A stretch of DNA of 64,000 bases from Gammaproteobacteria bacterium (GTDB taxonomy: Bacteria; Pseudomonadota; Gammaproteobacteria; VBWC01): positions 1 to 64,000 of the forward strand of contig VBWC01000003.1 of assembly GCA_006218035.1 (NCBI GenBank), given 5' to 3'. Below the pieces are notes generated by a model. That model made no database searches. It had not been told where the DNA came from and worked only from the letters and a program-made list of their open reading frames with translations. The position numbers and the translations under genes are program-made. Shown here piece after piece: positions 10,368-19,827 of this stretch. Every line of letters starts with the position of its first letter. Within the stretch, counting starts at the first letter, position 1.

Positions 10368-11723
10368 GTGGCTGCATCCAGGTCAGCGCTAGCGGCAAGT
10401 CTGGCGGGTTCAGGCAGTTTTCATGAGCTGAAAGGCCGGTTGCTGTTTGTGCTGGGTGCGCTGATCGTTTTCCGCGTCGGAGCGCACATTCCGGTTCCGG
10501 GGATTGATCCTGTCGCATTGCAGGCGTTGTTTGAACAGCAGCGCGGCACGATTCTCGACATGTTCAACATGTTTTCCGGCGGGGCGCTTGGGCGTTTGAC
10601 GGTATTTGCTCTGGGAGTGATGCCGTATATCTCGGCATCTATCATCATGCAATTGCTGACGGTAGTATCGCCGACGCTCGAGCAGATGAAGAAGGAAGGC
10701 GAGGCCGGACGCCGCAAGATTACTCAGTACACCCGCTATGGCACGGTGTTTCTGGCGATGTTCCAGGCGATTGGCATATCGATTGCGCTGGAAAGCATGC
10801 GGGCCGGTAGCCTGCCGGTCGTGATCGAGCCGGGCATCGGCTTCAGGTTTATCGCAGCGGTCACGCTTGTCACGGGCACGATGTTTTTGATGTGGCTTGG
10901 TGAGCAGGTGACCGAGCGTGGTATTGGTAATGGCATTTCGCTGATCATCTTTTCCGGTATCGTGGCAGGATTGCCCGCGGCGATCGGCGGCACACTGGAA
11001 CTCGCCAGCACCGGGGAGTTGAACTGGCTGACCGTGCTTGTTCTTCTGGCACTGGCCAGTGGCGTGACCTGGTTCGTCGTATTCGTGGAACGCGGCCAAC
11101 GGCGTATCACAGTGAACTATGCGAAGCGGCAGCAGGGGCGCCGTATCTACGCCGGGCAATCGAGTCATTTGCCGCTCAAGATCAACATGGCAGGTGTGAT
11201 TCCGCCGATCTTCGCGTCGAGTATCATCCTGTTTCCCAGCACGCTGGGAAGCTGGTTCGGACAGGCTGAGGGTTTGGGGTGGCTGAGCGACCTGGCGTCG
11301 ACATTGTCGCCGGGCCAGCCGGTTTACGTTATTTTTTACGCGATTGCGATTATATTTTTCTGCTTTTTCTACACCGCCCTCGTATTTAATCCGAAGGATA
11401 CGGCGGAGAACCTGAAAAAGTCCGGGGCGTTCATTCCGGGTATACGGCCGGGCGAGCAGACGACCCGCTATATTGATTCCGTCATGACGCGCCTGACCGC
11501 AGCAGGCGCCATATATATCACAGGGGTATGCCTGTTGCCGGAGTTTCTGATTGTTTACTGGAATGTCCCGTTTTACTTCGGCGGAACATCGTTGCTGATC
11601 ATCGTGGTGGTCGTCATGGATTTTATGAGCCAGGTTCAGGCGCACCTGATGTCACACCAGTATGAAGGGCTGCTGAAAAAGGCGAACCTGAAAGGTCATG
11701 GCAGATCAGGCTTGGTACGCTGA
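10368..11723 (+). CDS. secY: Protein translocase subunit SecY
   Basis: SecY is the channel subunit of the inner-membrane SecYEG translocon. The 451-residue product has the ten-helix pattern and the family signatures [15 protein letters not shown] and [20 protein letters not shown]. Cytoplasmic loop 5 carries [15 protein letters not shown], the SecA and ribosome contact. The start is GTG, immediately after the rplO stop and preceded by GAGGA, so it is probably translated by coupling. The long N-terminus before the first membrane helix (about 20 residues) is normal for the family. Confidence 0.97.
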   Translation: MAASRSALAASLAGSGSFHELKGRLLFVLGALIVFRVGAHIPVPGIDPVALQALFEQQRGTILDMFNMFSGGALGRLTVFALGVMPYISASIIMQLLTVVSPTLEQMKKEGEAGRRKITQYTRYGTVFLAMFQAIGISIALESMRAGSLPVVIEPGIGFRFIAAVTLVTGTMFLMWLGEQVTERGIGNGISLIIFSGIVAGLPAAIGGTLELASTGELNWLTVLVLLALASGVTWFVVFVERGQRRITVNYAKRQQGRRIYAGQSSHLPLKINMAGVIPPIFASSIILFPSTLGSWFGQAEGLGWLSDLASTLSPGQPVYVIFYAIAIIFFCFFYTALVFNPKDTAENLKKSGAFIPGIRPGEQTTRYIDSVMTRLTAAGAIYITGVCLLPEFLIVYWNVPFYFGGTSLLIIVVVVMDFMSQVQAHLMSHQYEGLLKKANLKGHGRSGLVR

Positions 11724-11750
11724 AAATTAATTCGTTAGTGGAGAAATATC

Positions 11751-11864
11751 ATGAAAGTTCGTGCCTCGGTGAAGAAAATATGCCGGAATTGCAAAGTCAT
11801 TCGTCGCGGCGGCGTGGTGCGGGTCATATGCTCGAACGGCCGTCACAAGCAGCGCCAGGGCTAG
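11751..11864 (+). CDS. rpmJ: 50S ribosomal protein L36 (zinc form)
   Basis: L36 is the smallest 50S protein and stabilises 23S rRNA. The 37-codon gene encodes [19 protein letters not shown] followed by [18 protein letters not shown]. The zinc ligands Cys11, Cys14, Cys27 and His32 are all present, so this is the metal-binding form. It lies 27 bases after secY, its usual place, with GGAG upstream, and closes the spc set before the alpha promoter. Confidence 0.96.
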   Translation: MKVRASVKKICRNCKVIRRGGVVRVICSNGRHKQRQG

Positions 11865-11886
11865 GCGCCGGATTTCGGGGTTTTGA

Positions 11887-11914
11887 TTGATTTTGGCGTG
11901 TAGCACAGTATAAA
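11887..11914 (+). promoter_or_regulatory. Probable sigma-70 promoter of the alpha gene set
   Basis: The 95-base gap between rpmJ and rpsM contains TTGATT (11887-11892), a 16-base spacer and TATAAA (11909-11914), close to the sigma-70 consensus and correctly placed. A transcript would have a leader of about 40 bases, too short for the long pseudoknot leader through which S4 represses the alpha operon in E. coli. Inferred by eye. Confidence 0.55.
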
Positions 11915-11959
11915 ATCGCCCATTTTTCAGTTAGGTCGGTGATCTAGAGGGTAGTCTTG

Positions 11960-12316
11960 ATGGCACGTATTGTTGGCGTAAATATCCCGGTAAACAAGCA
12001 CGCGGAAATCGCGTTGACGTCGATTTACGGCGTCGGTCGGTCGCGTGCGCGTCAAATTTGTTCAGCGGCCGGCGTTAGTCCCGCCGCCAAGATCAAGGAT
12101 CTTTCCGAAGGCGAAATCGAAGGCCTGCGTACCGAGGTGGCCAGGTTCCGCGTCGAAGGCGATTTGCGGCGAGAGATCTCGATGAATATTAAGCGTTTGA
12201 TGGATCTCGGCGCCTATCGCGGGTTGCGCCATCGGCGGGGTCTGCCGGTGCGCGGTCAGCGTACCCGAACCAACGCGCGTACCCGCAAGGGTCCGCCCAA
12301 GGCGATTAGAAAATAA
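11960..12316 (+). CDS. rpsM: 30S ribosomal protein S13
   Basis: S13 is a 30S head protein contacting S19 and the P-site tRNA. The 118-residue product starts [20 protein letters not shown] and has the helix-two-turn-helix ([12 protein letters not shown]) and the basic tail [20 protein letters not shown] start it at ATG 11960 instead of the TTG one codon upstream because the ATG matches the family N-terminus and has GAGG at 11947-11950. Confidence 0.97.
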   Translation: MARIVGVNIPVNKHAEIALTSIYGVGRSRARQICSAAGVSPAAKIKDLSEGEIEGLRTEVARFRVEGDLRREISMNIKRLMDLGAYRGLRHRRGLPVRGQRTRTNARTRKGPPKAIRK

Positions 12317-12335
12317 CCGGAGTGTATGAACTAGT

Positions 12336-12725
12336 ATGGCGAAGGTAAGCACACGGACCCGCAAGCGGGTCAAGAAGAGCGTCTCGGATGCGATAGCGCA
12401 TATCTATTCGACGTTTAACAATACGATCGTCACGATCACGGACCGCCAGGGGAACACCTTGGGCTGGGCAACGTCCGGCGGGTCCGGATTCCGTGGCTCG
12501 CGCAAGAGCACGCCTTTTGCGGCGCAGGTGGCGGCTGAGACCGCGGCCCGTGCTGTCAAGGAATTCGGTGTAACGAATCTTGATGTGCTGGTCAAGGGTC
12601 CGGGGCCGGGCCGTGATTCCGCCGTGCGGGCGCTGCATTCGTCCGGACTCAAAATCAATTCGATCAGTGACACGACGCCGATTCCGCATAACGGATGTCG
12701 CCCACCCAAGAGACGCAGGGTTTAA
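12336..12725 (+). CDS. rpsK: 30S ribosomal protein S11
   Basis: S11 is a platform protein of the 30S subunit. The 129-residue product contains [20 protein letters not shown], the signature [20 protein letters not shown] and the end [16 protein letters not shown], all full-length and standard. GGAG lies upstream of the ATG. Confidence 0.97.
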   Translation: MAKVSTRTRKRVKKSVSDAIAHIYSTFNNTIVTITDRQGNTLGWATSGGSGFRGSRKSTPFAAQVAAETAARAVKEFGVTNLDVLVKGPGPGRDSAVRALHSSGLKINSISDTTPIPHNGCRPPKRRRV

Positions 12726-12741
12726 GAACGGAGTGTAATAC

Positions 12742-13368
12742 GTGGCAAAGTATATTGGATCCAAATGTCGTTTGTGCCGTCGTCAGGGCCAGAAACTCTT
12801 TCTGAAGGGCGAAAAGTGCTATACGTCGAAATGTGCGGTCGAGAACAGAAGTTTCCCGCCGGGCCAGCACGGCCAGAGACGCACCCGCATTACCGATTAC
12901 GGCACCCAGTTGCGCGAAAAGCAGAAATTACGCTGGATTTACGGCGTTCTTGAGCGTCAGTTCCGCCGGTATTACAAAGAGGCATCGCGGCGTAAAGGAG
13001 CCACCGGCGAGGCGTTGTTGCAACTTCTGGAAGGGCGGCTCGACAACGTCGTCTACCGGATGGGGTTCGGCGCGTCGCGGACGGAAGCTCGGCAGCTCGT
13101 GAGGCATAACGGGGTGACGGTCAACGCCAAGAAAGTCAATATTCCGAGTTACCAGGTGACGCCGAACGACGTGATCGCCGTTTCCGAGCACGCGAAGCAG
13201 CAATTACGCGTCAAGGCTGCGGTACAGGTCGCGCAGCAGCGCGATGTCGTTGACTGGATAGAGATGGATTTTGAAAAAATGCAGGGTATTTTCAAGGCGC
13301 GTCCGGAGCGTAGCGACCTGCCCGCAGAGATCAACGAGCACCTGGTTGTTGAGTTGTATTCGAAATAA
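12742..13368 (+). CDS. rpsD: 30S ribosomal protein S4 (four-cysteine zinc form)
   Basis: S4 nucleates 30S body assembly and guards fidelity. The 208-residue product has the S4 RNA-binding domain ([20 protein letters not shown]) and ends [20 protein letters not shown]. Its N-terminus carries Cys9, Cys12, Cys26 and Cys31 (KCRLCRR and KCYTSKC), the zinc-binding arrangement known from Thermus S4; E. coli S4 keeps only one of these cysteines. The start is GTG, with GGAG upstream. Confidence 0.97.
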   Translation: MAKYIGSKCRLCRRQGQKLFLKGEKCYTSKCAVENRSFPPGQHGQRRTRITDYGTQLREKQKLRWIYGVLERQFRRYYKEASRRKGATGEALLQLLEGRLDNVVYRMGFGASRTEARQLVRHNGVTVNAKKVNIPSYQVTPNDVIAVSEHAKQQLRVKAAVQVAQQRDVVDWIEMDFEKMQGIFKARPERSDLPAEINEHLVVELYSK

Positions 13369-13437
13369 GTCAGTATATTGGCGTCAGCATCGTAATCTGA
13401 TGCGATCGGTTACCAGTCCTGACAGAGAGGATTTTTC

Positions 13438-14442
13438 ATGACGCGCAAAGTAACAGAGTTTTTGAAGCCACGAATTGTTGATCTGCAGATCTTCAGCAAT
13501 TCCCACGCAAAGGTAACGCTGGAGCCTTTGGAACGCGGCTTTGGCCACACGCTGGGCAACGCATTACGGCGCATTTTGCTGTCGTCGATGCCGGGCAGTG
13601 CCGTGACCGAGGTCGAGATAAAGGGCGTGCTTCATGAGTACACGACGATTGAGGGTGTCCAGGAGGACGTCATTGATGTCGTGTTAAATTTGAAGGGACT
13701 GGCGTTTATTTTGCACGACCGTGATGTGGTGTCCTTGACGCTGAAGAAGAAAGGGCCGGGTCCGGTGCGTGCGAGCGATATCGAACTCACCCACGATATC
13801 GAACTCGTCAATCCCGAACATTTGATTGCCAACCTGACCAATTCGGGCGAGTTGAACATGACCCTGAAGGTGGAGAAGGGGCGTGGTTATCAACCGGCGA
13901 CCGTGCGTGAGGACAGCGAGCACGAGCGTCCGATAGGCGTCCTGCAACTCGATGCCTCGTTCAGCCCGGTTATGCGAGTTTCGTATGTGGTCGAGAGCGC
14001 GCGCGTCGAGCAGCGTACCGACCTCGACAAACTGGTGATAGACCTCGTGACCAACGGCACCATAGAGCCGGAAGAAGCGATACGCCGCGCGGCCACGATT
14101 CTTAAGGATCAGCTCACGGTATTTGTCGACCTGCAAAGCAAGGACGAAACCCTGCCGGCGCGTCCGGAACAGGAGATCGACCCGATTCTGCTGCGCCCGG
14201 TGGACGACCTAGAGCTGACCGTCCGGTCGGCGAATTGCCTGAAGGCGGAAAACATCTATTACATCGGTGATCTGATTCAGCGTACCGAAGTCGAGCTGTT
14301 GAAGACCCCTAATCTGGGCAAAAAGTCATTGACAGAAATCAAGGACGTGCTCGCCACCAACGGCCTGTCGCTGGGGATGCGCCTGGAGAACTGGCCGCCC
14401 CCCGGTTTGAAGGCGCCGGAAGAAGAGAAAGCAACTGCCTGA
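13438..14442 (+). CDS. rpoA: RNA polymerase alpha subunit
   Basis: The alpha subunit dimerises to start RNA polymerase assembly, and its C-terminal domain contacts UP elements and activators. The 334-residue product has the N-terminal domain ([20 protein letters not shown], residues about 20-50), a linker near 235-250 and the C-terminal domain with [20 protein letters not shown] and [18 protein letters not shown] precedes the ATG. A weak hairpin (GCATC/GATGC, 13387-13403) lies in the 69-base gap after rpsD. Confidence 0.98.
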   Translation: MTRKVTEFLKPRIVDLQIFSNSHAKVTLEPLERGFGHTLGNALRRILLSSMPGSAVTEVEIKGVLHEYTTIEGVQEDVIDVVLNLKGLAFILHDRDVVSLTLKKKGPGPVRASDIELTHDIELVNPEHLIANLTNSGELNMTLKVEKGRGYQPATVREDSEHERPIGVLQLDASFSPVMRVSYVVESARVEQRTDLDKLVIDLVTNGTIEPEEAIRRAATILKDQLTVFVDLQSKDETLPARPEQEIDPILLRPVDDLELTVRSANCLKAENIYYIGDLIQRTEVELLKTPNLGKKSLTEIKDVLATNGLSLGMRLENWPPPGLKAPEEEKATA

Positions 14443-14470
14443 TCGAGTAGGGTAAACCGGAGTTTAAGAA

Positions 14471-14866
14471 ATGCGTCATCGTAACAGTGGGCGACAACTG
14501 AGCCGCAACAGCAGTCACCGCAAGGCCATGTTCAGGAACATGGCTGCATCGTTGCTGAAACATGAAATCATCCGCACCACGGTGCCCAAGGCCAAGGAGT
14601 TGCGTCGGGTGGCGGAACCTCTCATTACGCTGGCCAAGAATGACAGTGTGGCGAAGCGTCGTCTTGCCTATGCCCGGTTGCGCGACCGCGATATCGTGAC
14701 CAAATTGTTCAGCGAGTTGGGGCCGCGCTACAAGGCACGTCCCGGCGGGTATCTGCGGATACTGAAGACCGGTTTCCGGGTCGGTGATAACGCGCCGATG
14801 GCGATTGTCGAGTTGGTTGATCGTCCGCAACACGGCTCGGCCGGCGAGGAACCATCGGCGGAGTAG
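14471..14866 (+). CDS. rplQ: 50S ribosomal protein L17
   Basis: L17 lies near the tunnel exit and is the last gene of the alpha set. The 131-residue product begins [20 protein letters not shown] and has [19 protein letters not shown] and [20 protein letters not shown]. The usual 127-130 residue length is met. A strong terminator follows 17 bases after its stop. Confidence 0.97.
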   Translation: MRHRNSGRQLSRNSSHRKAMFRNMAASLLKHEIIRTTVPKAKELRRVAEPLITLAKNDSVAKRRLAYARLRDRDIVTKLFSELGPRYKARPGGYLRILKTGFRVGDNAPMAIVELVDRPQHGSAGEEPSAE

Positions 14867-14883
14867 ACGGAATAGCCGAATAG

Positions 14884-14910
14884 AAAAACCGGGCATATGC
14901 CCGGTTTTTT
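14884..14910 (+). terminator. Rho-independent terminator of the ribosomal run
   Basis: A perfect palindromic hairpin, AACCGGGCATATGCCCGGTT, is flanked by an A run on the left and six T on the right, just behind rplQ. It is symmetric enough to work in both directions. Confidence 0.92.
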
Positions 14911-14978
14911 ATTTGAGCCTGCCTGCTCATGGTCGATACGCGAATCGCCATCGAACGCTGGCTGCCGTTTGGCAACAG

Positions 14979-15743
14979 ATGCTGGTGATATATACAGACT
15001 TCGGCATCGGCCCGTATACGGGGCAGGTCAAGGCCATGTTGTGTCGTCAGGCGCCTGGCGTGCCGGTCATTGACCTGGCGTGCGACGCACCATCATGTAA
15101 TCCGCAGGCGGCTGCTTATTTGCTTGCTGCGTTACTGGTACCCATCCCCCACGATGCCGTCGTTATGGGAGTCGTGGACCCGGGCGTCGGCAATTCGGAT
15201 CGCAAACCTGTCATCGTCAACGTTGACGGCCGCTGGTTCGTCGGGCCCGACAACGGGCTGTTCAGTGTCGTCGCGATGCGCGGTCGGAAGGTGGGATGCT
15301 GGGACGTCGAGTGGTTGCCGGAGCAACTGTCAGCCACCTTTCATGGCCGCGATCTTTTCGCACCGCTTGCCGCTCGGCTCGCCTGCGGTGGTGATCCCTC
15401 GGGACAGGAGCGCCGACCGGCAGATTTGGTCGGCAATGACTGGCCCGCAGATCTTCATCAGATCATTTACATCGACCATTTCGGAAACGCGGTGACGGGA
15501 GTTCGTGCATCCAGTGTGGCGGCCAGCGCGCGCGTCAGCGTCGGTGGCATTACGCTGCCGCGGGCCCGCACCTTTTCAGATGTGCCAGCCGGTAGCGGAT
15601 TCTGTTATAAGAACGCCTTCGGGCTGCTCGAAATCGCCGTTAATCGCGGGCGGGCAGACGCCGTGCTCAGCGTCGGAATCGGGGACGCGGTCGATGTCAT
15701 GGACCAGGCAGCTTGTTCCGCAAAGTCATCGCGCAACGAGTGA
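14979..15743 (+). CDS. S-adenosyl-L-methionine hydroxide adenosyltransferase (DUF62)
   Basis: This family splits SAM with water into adenosine and methionine and is related to the SAM fluorinases and chlorinases. The 254-residue product shows the family landmarks in order: IYTDFGIGPYTGQVKAML at the N-terminus, VVDPGVG, VGPDNGLFSVV, FHGRDLFAPLA and YIDHFGNAVTG. I start at ATG 14979 because the homology begins with it; the open frame reaches back into rplQ and the terminator, which cannot be coding. It stands alone between the ribosomal run and an AI-2E-type gene. Its physiological role in proteobacteria is not well settled. Confidence 0.88.
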   Translation: MLVIYTDFGIGPYTGQVKAMLCRQAPGVPVIDLACDAPSCNPQAAAYLLAALLVPIPHDAVVMGVVDPGVGNSDRKPVIVNVDGRWFVGPDNGLFSVVAMRGRKVGCWDVEWLPEQLSATFHGRDLFAPLAARLACGGDPSGQERRPADLVGNDWPADLHQIIYIDHFGNAVTGVRASSVAASARVSVGGITLPRARTFSDVPAGSGFCYKNAFGLLEIAVNRGRADAVLSVGIGDAVDVMDQAACSAKSSRNE

Positions 15744-15810
15744 CGGCTGGTTTGTTGTGCCGGCAAACGCACACTATGCAACGTGCTGGAAACGCGACGG
15801 TAACACCGCT

Positions 15811-16884
15811 ATGACCAATGTATTCGCCAAGTGGTATCGAAAGTATTTCTCTGATCCGGAGAGCGTTATCCTGGCGGTACTGCTGCTGGCCGGGCTCGCG
15901 GTGGTTGTTTTCATGGGTAATATGCTCGCGCCTGTGGTGGCCGCGGCGATCATTGCCTACCTCCTTGAGGGGCTGGTGCAGATGCTCGAGCGTTATGGCG
16001 CGCCGCGATTCCCGACGGTCATTATCGTATTCGTGATATTTCTGGCGTTTTTGCTGGTCGTTACGTTCGGTTTTATTCCGTTGTTGTCGCGACAGTTGAC
16101 ACAGTTGGTACACGAACTGCCGAACATGATTGCGCAGGGGCAGCAGGCGCTGCTGCGGCTTCCCGAACTTTATCCGAACTTTGTCTCGGAAGATCAGGTA
16201 AAGGAGCTGTCGGTGGCGATCCGGACTGCTGTCGGGTCGTTGGGTCAGCGCGTCGTGTCGTTATCGCTGGCCTCTATTGCCGGATTATTTACGTTGCTGG
16301 TTTATCTGGTGCTGGTGCCGGTACTGGTATTCTTTTTTCTCAAGGACAAGGCGAGGATCTTTCAGTGGTTTGGCGGCGTCTTGCCCCGCGATCGCAAACT
16401 CGCGACGCGGATATGGAACGAAATGAATGTGCAGATCGGTAATTACGTCCGCGGAAAGTTCACCGAGATCCTGATTGTCGGCAGTGTGAGTTATCTGGTC
16501 TTCGCGCTGATGGGGCTTAATTTCGCCATGTTGCTCGGCGCGCTGGTTGGACTCTCGGTCATTATTCCGTATATCGGCGCTGCGGTAGTCACGGTTCCGG
16601 TCGCGTTGATCGCGTATTTTCAATGGGGATGGAGCGCTGATCTGGCATGGCTGATGGCTGCCTACGGCATCATCCAGGCGCTTGATGGCAACGTTCTGGT
16701 GCCGTTGCTGTTCTCCGAGGCGGTGAATCTTCACCCCGTCGCGATCATTGTGGCGGTGCTGGTGTTCGGCGGTATCTGGGGTTTCTGGGGGGTATTTTTT
16801 GCGATACCGCTCGCGACGCTGGTCAAGGCGATTCTGGGTTCATGGCCCAGGATTGAGGATGCCGTGGCGGACGCAACGACCTAG
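15811..16884 (+). CDS. AI-2E/PerM family inner-membrane protein
   Basis: The 357-residue product is an AI-2E family (UPF0118) membrane protein. Hydrophobic segments occur at about 20-40, 45-65 and 70-95, and a further group in the C-terminal half (LLVYLVLVPVLVFFF, FAMLLGALVGLSVIIPYIG). The C-terminal part carries the family signature region NLHPVAIIVAVLVFGGIWGF. Relatives include permeases of unknown substrate and Na+/H+ antiporters, so the transported compound cannot be named. ATG 15811 begins MTNVFAKWYRKYF; the open frame upstream overlaps the DUF62 gene and is not coding. The gene converges on bcp with no clear terminator between them. Confidence 0.85.
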   Translation: MTNVFAKWYRKYFSDPESVILAVLLLAGLAVVVFMGNMLAPVVAAAIIAYLLEGLVQMLERYGAPRFPTVIIVFVIFLAFLLVVTFGFIPLLSRQLTQLVHELPNMIAQGQQALLRLPELYPNFVSEDQVKELSVAIRTAVGSLGQRVVSLSLASIAGLFTLLVYLVLVPVLVFFFLKDKARIFQWFGGVLPRDRKLATRIWNEMNVQIGNYVRGKFTEILIVGSVSYLVFALMGLNFAMLLGALVGLSVIIPYIGAAVVTVPVALIAYFQWGWSADLAWLMAAYGIIQALDGNVLVPLLFSEAVNLHPVAIIVAVLVFGGIWGFWGVFFAIPLATLVKAILGSWPRIEDAVADATT

Positions 16885-16938
16885 CGTCGTTCGGCTGGCA
16901 CGTGTGTCACGCGGGAATCTGCCACATGCAGGTCTGCT

Positions 16939-17406
16939 TTACAGCCCCTTGGCCGCCGCGAGCACTTCATCTACATGTCCGGCGACCTTGACCTTGCGCC
17001 ATTCGTTGCGTAGCACGCCTTTTCCATCGATCAGGAAGGTGCTGCGTTCAATGCCGACGACCTGCTTGCCATACATGTTCTTCGGTTTGATGACGTCAAA
17101 TATCCTGCAGGCGGTTGCATCGGTGTCGGAAAGCAGATCGAACGGAAATTCCTGCCTGCCCTTAAAGTTTTCGTGCGACTTGATGGTATCGCGGGATATC
17201 CCCAATACGACGGTGTTGGCACGCCGGAACCTGGCGTGATTATCACGAAATCCCTGTCCCTCCAGCGTGCATCCGGGCGTGCTGTCCTTCGGGTAGAAAT
17301 ACAGCACAACATTGTGTCCCTTGAGCGCCGATAGCCTGACCTTCTTGTCGCCGGTAGCCGGTAGTTCAAAGTCCGGGACGGGTTTGCCGGTGGTTGCTGT
17401 CGTCAT
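16939..17406 (-). CDS. bcp: Thiol peroxidase of the Bcp/PrxQ family
   Basis: Bcp reduces hydrogen peroxide and organic peroxides with thioredoxin. The 155-residue product has the peroxidatic motif YPKDSTPGCTLEG (Cys46), FRDN, ERSTFLID and the C-terminal VAGHVDEVLAA. The resolving cysteine found five residues later in E. coli Bcp (Cys50) is replaced by Gln51; the only other cysteine is Cys100, which aligns with E. coli Cys99. It may therefore act as a one-cysteine enzyme. The start (ATG, complement of 17404-17406) has GGAG just upstream; the longer open frame is antisense to dapA. Confidence 0.93.
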   Translation of the reverse strand: MTTATTGKPVPDFELPATGDKKVRLSALKGHNVVLYFYPKDSTPGCTLEGQGFRDNHARFRRANTVVLGISRDTIKSHENFKGRQEFPFDLLSDTDATACRIFDVIKPKNMYGKQVVGIERSTFLIDGKGVLRNEWRKVKVAGHVDEVLAAAKGL

Positions 17407-17772
17407 GGTTTGATCTCCTGTGCCTGCGAGACTGTTTGCGGCATGTTGGCGCCGCCGTTGCTGTTTCCGTTGTGTAATAGTATCGCGCTGCGATTTCTCT
17501 AAAGCCAGCGTCGCAACCGGATTCATCTCCTCACAAAGTTTCATGAATTGATGGCGCTGCTCGAGGATTGTTGATCGGCGCGTAGTTAAACGGTCAACCC
17601 AAATCGGCCGTCGGTGCCACACCGGCCTCCAGCGGTTAATTCGCCGCGCGGGGACCGGCTGCGCGGATCGGTGTCCGAGCAAAAAAAGCGGTGAATTGCT
17701 GCGGGTCGATGTCCTTGTTTTCAGGACGGGCCCTGCGTAACATGAACCCGTTTTCTTTAGCGGAGAGTATCC
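17407..17772. other. Intergenic region between divergent bcp and dapA
   Basis: The 366 bases hold no convincing gene: the open frames are extensions or shadows of bcp and dapA. The right end contains a possible dapA promoter (annotated separately). A small hairpin GTCCT/AGGAC (17711-17727) overlaps that promoter. I see no repeat or RNA gene. Confidence 0.5.
17715..17743 (+). promoter_or_regulatory. Possible sigma-70 promoter of dapA
   Basis: TTGTTT (17715-17720), a 17-base spacer and TAACAT (17738-17743) lie 30 bases before the dapA ATG. Spacing is ideal; both hexamers are only fair matches. Confidence 0.4.
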
Positions 17773-18648
17773 ATGTTTCACGGCAGTATCGTGGCGTTGG
17801 TGACGCCCATGCACGCTGATGGCGCGGTTGATCACGAAAGCCTCGAGAAACTCGTCGAATTTCATGTTGATAATGGCACCGACGGGATCGTCGCCATGGG
17901 TACCACCGGCGAAAGCGCGACGTTCGACGAAAAGGAACACTGTGGCGTCATTCGTGACATCGTCCGGATGGTGCGGGGGCGCATTCCGGTAATCGCCGGT
18001 ACCGGGGCGAATTCAACGCGCGAGGCGATTGATCTGACGCGCTGCGGCATGCAGGGAGGCGCGGACGCCTGTCTGCTGGTGACTCCGTATTACAACAAGC
18101 CGACGCAAGAAGGGCTGTTTCTTCATCACAAGCGGGTGGCCGAAACGGTGCCGATTCCGCAGATTCTCTATAACGTACCGGGACGCACCTGTTGTGACAT
18201 GTTGCCCGAAACCGTGGAGCGTCTGTCACATATTCCCAATATCGTTGGCATCAAGGAGGCCACCGGTGATCTCGATCGTGCGCGCGAGATACTGCAGCGT
18301 TGCGGTGACCGGCTGGATCTTTTCAGCGGTGACGATGCGACAGCGATGGAGTTTATTTTGCTGGGGGGCAAGGGCGATATCTCGGTGACGGCGAATGTTG
18401 CACCCGCGGCGATGCACGCGATGTGTGCCGCGGCACTGGCGGGCGATCGGAGAAAGGCGGCGGAAATCGATGGCCGCATCGCCGAGCTGCATAAGGTCCT
18501 GTTCGTCGAGTCCAACCCGATTCCGGTGAAATGGGCGCTCTATGAAATGGGGCTGATACCGCCCGGCATACGCCTGCCGTTGACCCCGCTCGCTGTCCAG
18601 TACCACGACCCGGTGCGAAATGCCTTGAAAAATGCAGGTGTGCTCTGA
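17773..18648 (+). CDS. dapA: 4-hydroxy-tetrahydrodipicolinate synthase
   Basis: DapA condenses pyruvate with aspartate semialdehyde, the first committed step of lysine and meso-diaminopimelate synthesis. The 291-residue product is full length. Key residues are visible: GTTGESAT near residue 45, Tyr133 in YNVPGRT and the Schiff-base Lys161 in VGIKEATGD, both at the same numbers as in E. coli. It heads the order dapA-bamC-purC known from E. coli, and its TGA overlaps the ATG of the BamC-like gene. Confidence 0.97.
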   Translation: MFHGSIVALVTPMHADGAVDHESLEKLVEFHVDNGTDGIVAMGTTGESATFDEKEHCGVIRDIVRMVRGRIPVIAGTGANSTREAIDLTRCGMQGGADACLLVTPYYNKPTQEGLFLHHKRVAETVPIPQILYNVPGRTCCDMLPETVERLSHIPNIVGIKEATGDLDRAREILQRCGDRLDLFSGDDATAMEFILLGGKGDISVTANVAPAAMHAMCAAALAGDRRKAAEIDGRIAELHKVLFVESNPIPVKWALYEMGLIPPGIRLPLTPLAVQYHDPVRNALKNAGVL

Positions 18649-18929
18649 TGGTGTTCGTCATGCGCTTATCGCATCGTGGTGCGCTGTTCTGGCTGTTGGC
18701 GGGCAGCGTCTGGCTGAGTGGCTGTGCGTCCTACGCCGACAAGAACGTGGCGTACCGGGACAGTCGGGTATCACCGGTGCTTGAGGTGCCCGCCGGGCTG
18801 GATGCGCCTGTGGCCGAACGCCCGCTGACGATACCGGGTGCCCCGGCGGCCGACGAGCCGATGTCCGATGACGAGCCCCTCGACGTACGTGCGCCCAGTA
18901 TCCTCGATGAGGAACCGGCCGGACCGTGA
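18648..18929 (+). CDS. Short BamC-like outer-membrane lipoprotein
   Basis: The 93-residue product has a lipoprotein signal peptide ending LSGC (Cys26), with Ala at +2, which favours outer-membrane sorting. The rest resembles only the unstructured N-terminal lasso of Bam[21 protein letters not shown] and EPLDVRAPS line up with the E. coli stretches ending HAPAGMILP and ALDIRPP. The two helix-grip domains that make E. coli BamC about 344 residues are absent. Position between dapA and purC is exactly that of bamC (nlpB). The role, binding BamD in the outer-membrane assembly complex, is inferred. The start overlaps the dapA stop; a second ATG at 18660 is possible. Confidence 0.72.
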   Translation: MVFVMRLSHRGALFWLLAGSVWLSGCASYADKNVAYRDSRVSPVLEVPAGLDAPVAERPLTIPGAPAADEPMSDDEPLDVRAPSILDEEPAGP

Positions 18930-19017
18930 CCGCACGGAATTTTTGTCATTTCCCGACCGTGTATCGGGTAAAATGGCGTCAGGGAAAACCCGTCGTCCAG
19001 TCACAGGAATTTTGATC

Positions 19018-19731
19018 ATGCACACCGGCACCCCGATATATTCCGGGAAGGCGAAGACGCTTTACACCACCGATGATCCGGACAAGCTGATCATGGGGTT
19101 CCGTGACGATACGTCAGCATTCGACGGTCGCAAGCTCGCGCAACTCAGCCGCAAGGGAAAGATCAATAACAGGTTTAACGCGTTCATCATGGCCAAGTTG
19201 GCCGAAGCCGGTATCCCGACGCATTTTGAACACCTGTTGTCTGATACGGAATCGCTGGTCAAGAAGCTGCATATGATTCCGATCGAGTGTGTCGTGCGGA
19301 ATCTGACGGCCGGCAGTGTCTGCCGCCGTCTTGGGGTGAAGGAAGGTATTGCGCTTGATCCCCCGACGTTCGAGTTTTTTTTGAAGAACGACGAGTTGCA
19401 CGATCCGATGGTCAATGACTACCTCATCCGTTCATTCAACTGGGCGAGCGATACCGATATTGCCAGAATGAAGGAGCTGACGTTCCGGGTGAATACGGTG
19501 CTGAAGGATCTGTTTTTTGCTGCCGGAATTCTGCTCGTCGATTACAAGCTCGAATTCGGCCGCTATCACAACGAGGTCGTACTCGGTGACGAGTTCACGC
19601 CTGACGGCTGCCGGTTGTGGGATGCCGCGACCCGGGAGAAACTGGACAAAGACCGGTTTCGCCAGGATCTTGGCGGCGTCGTCGAGGCGTACGAGGAAGT
19701 GGCGCGCCGGCTTGGCATTGGTATTCAGTAA
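19018..19731 (+). CDS. purC: Phosphoribosylaminoimidazole-succinocarboxamide synthase
   Basis: PurC (SAICAR synthase) ligates aspartate to CAIR in purine synthesis. The 237-residue product is the short bacterial form: [14 protein letters not shown] at the N-terminus, [31 protein letters not shown] and [10 protein letters not shown] with the metal-binding [11 protein letters not shown] 19018 has AGGA upstream and matches the E. coli N-terminus; the open frame further upstream overlaps the BamC-like gene. It is followed 96 bases later by purL, so two purine genes are clustered here. Confidence 0.96.
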   Translation: MHTGTPIYSGKAKTLYTTDDPDKLIMGFRDDTSAFDGRKLAQLSRKGKINNRFNAFIMAKLAEAGIPTHFEHLLSDTESLVKKLHMIPIECVVRNLTAGSVCRRLGVKEGIALDPPTFEFFLKNDELHDPMVNDYLIRSFNWASDTDIARMKELTFRVNTVLKDLFFAAGILLVDYKLEFGRYHNEVVLGDEFTPDGCRLWDAATREKLDKDRFRQDLGGVVEAYEEVARRLGIGIQ

Positions 19732-19827
19732 CGGTCGCCCGGCCCGGCTTGCCAGGGCAGTTGCAGAACTGGCCGGCATCGCGCCGGCGTCCGTAAACAC
19801 GCGAATCATAACCCCGATCGAACTGTC

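Noticed and set aside
10410-11645. 411-codon minus-strand frame opposite secY
   Set aside because: Antisense shadow; the composition (many D, H, R, Q) is what the complement of a membrane protein gives.
14784-14978. N-terminal extension of the DUF62 protein into rplQ
   Set aside because: It would run through the rplQ end and the terminator hairpin; homology starts at MLVIYTDFG.
17407-17940. N-terminal extension of Bcp by 178 residues
   Set aside because: It is antisense to the dapA 5' end, low in complexity and upstream of a well-placed ATG with GGAG.
18943-18974. Separate purC promoter (TTGTCA ... TAAAAT)
   Set aside because: The spacer is 20 bases, too long; co-transcription from dapA is simpler.
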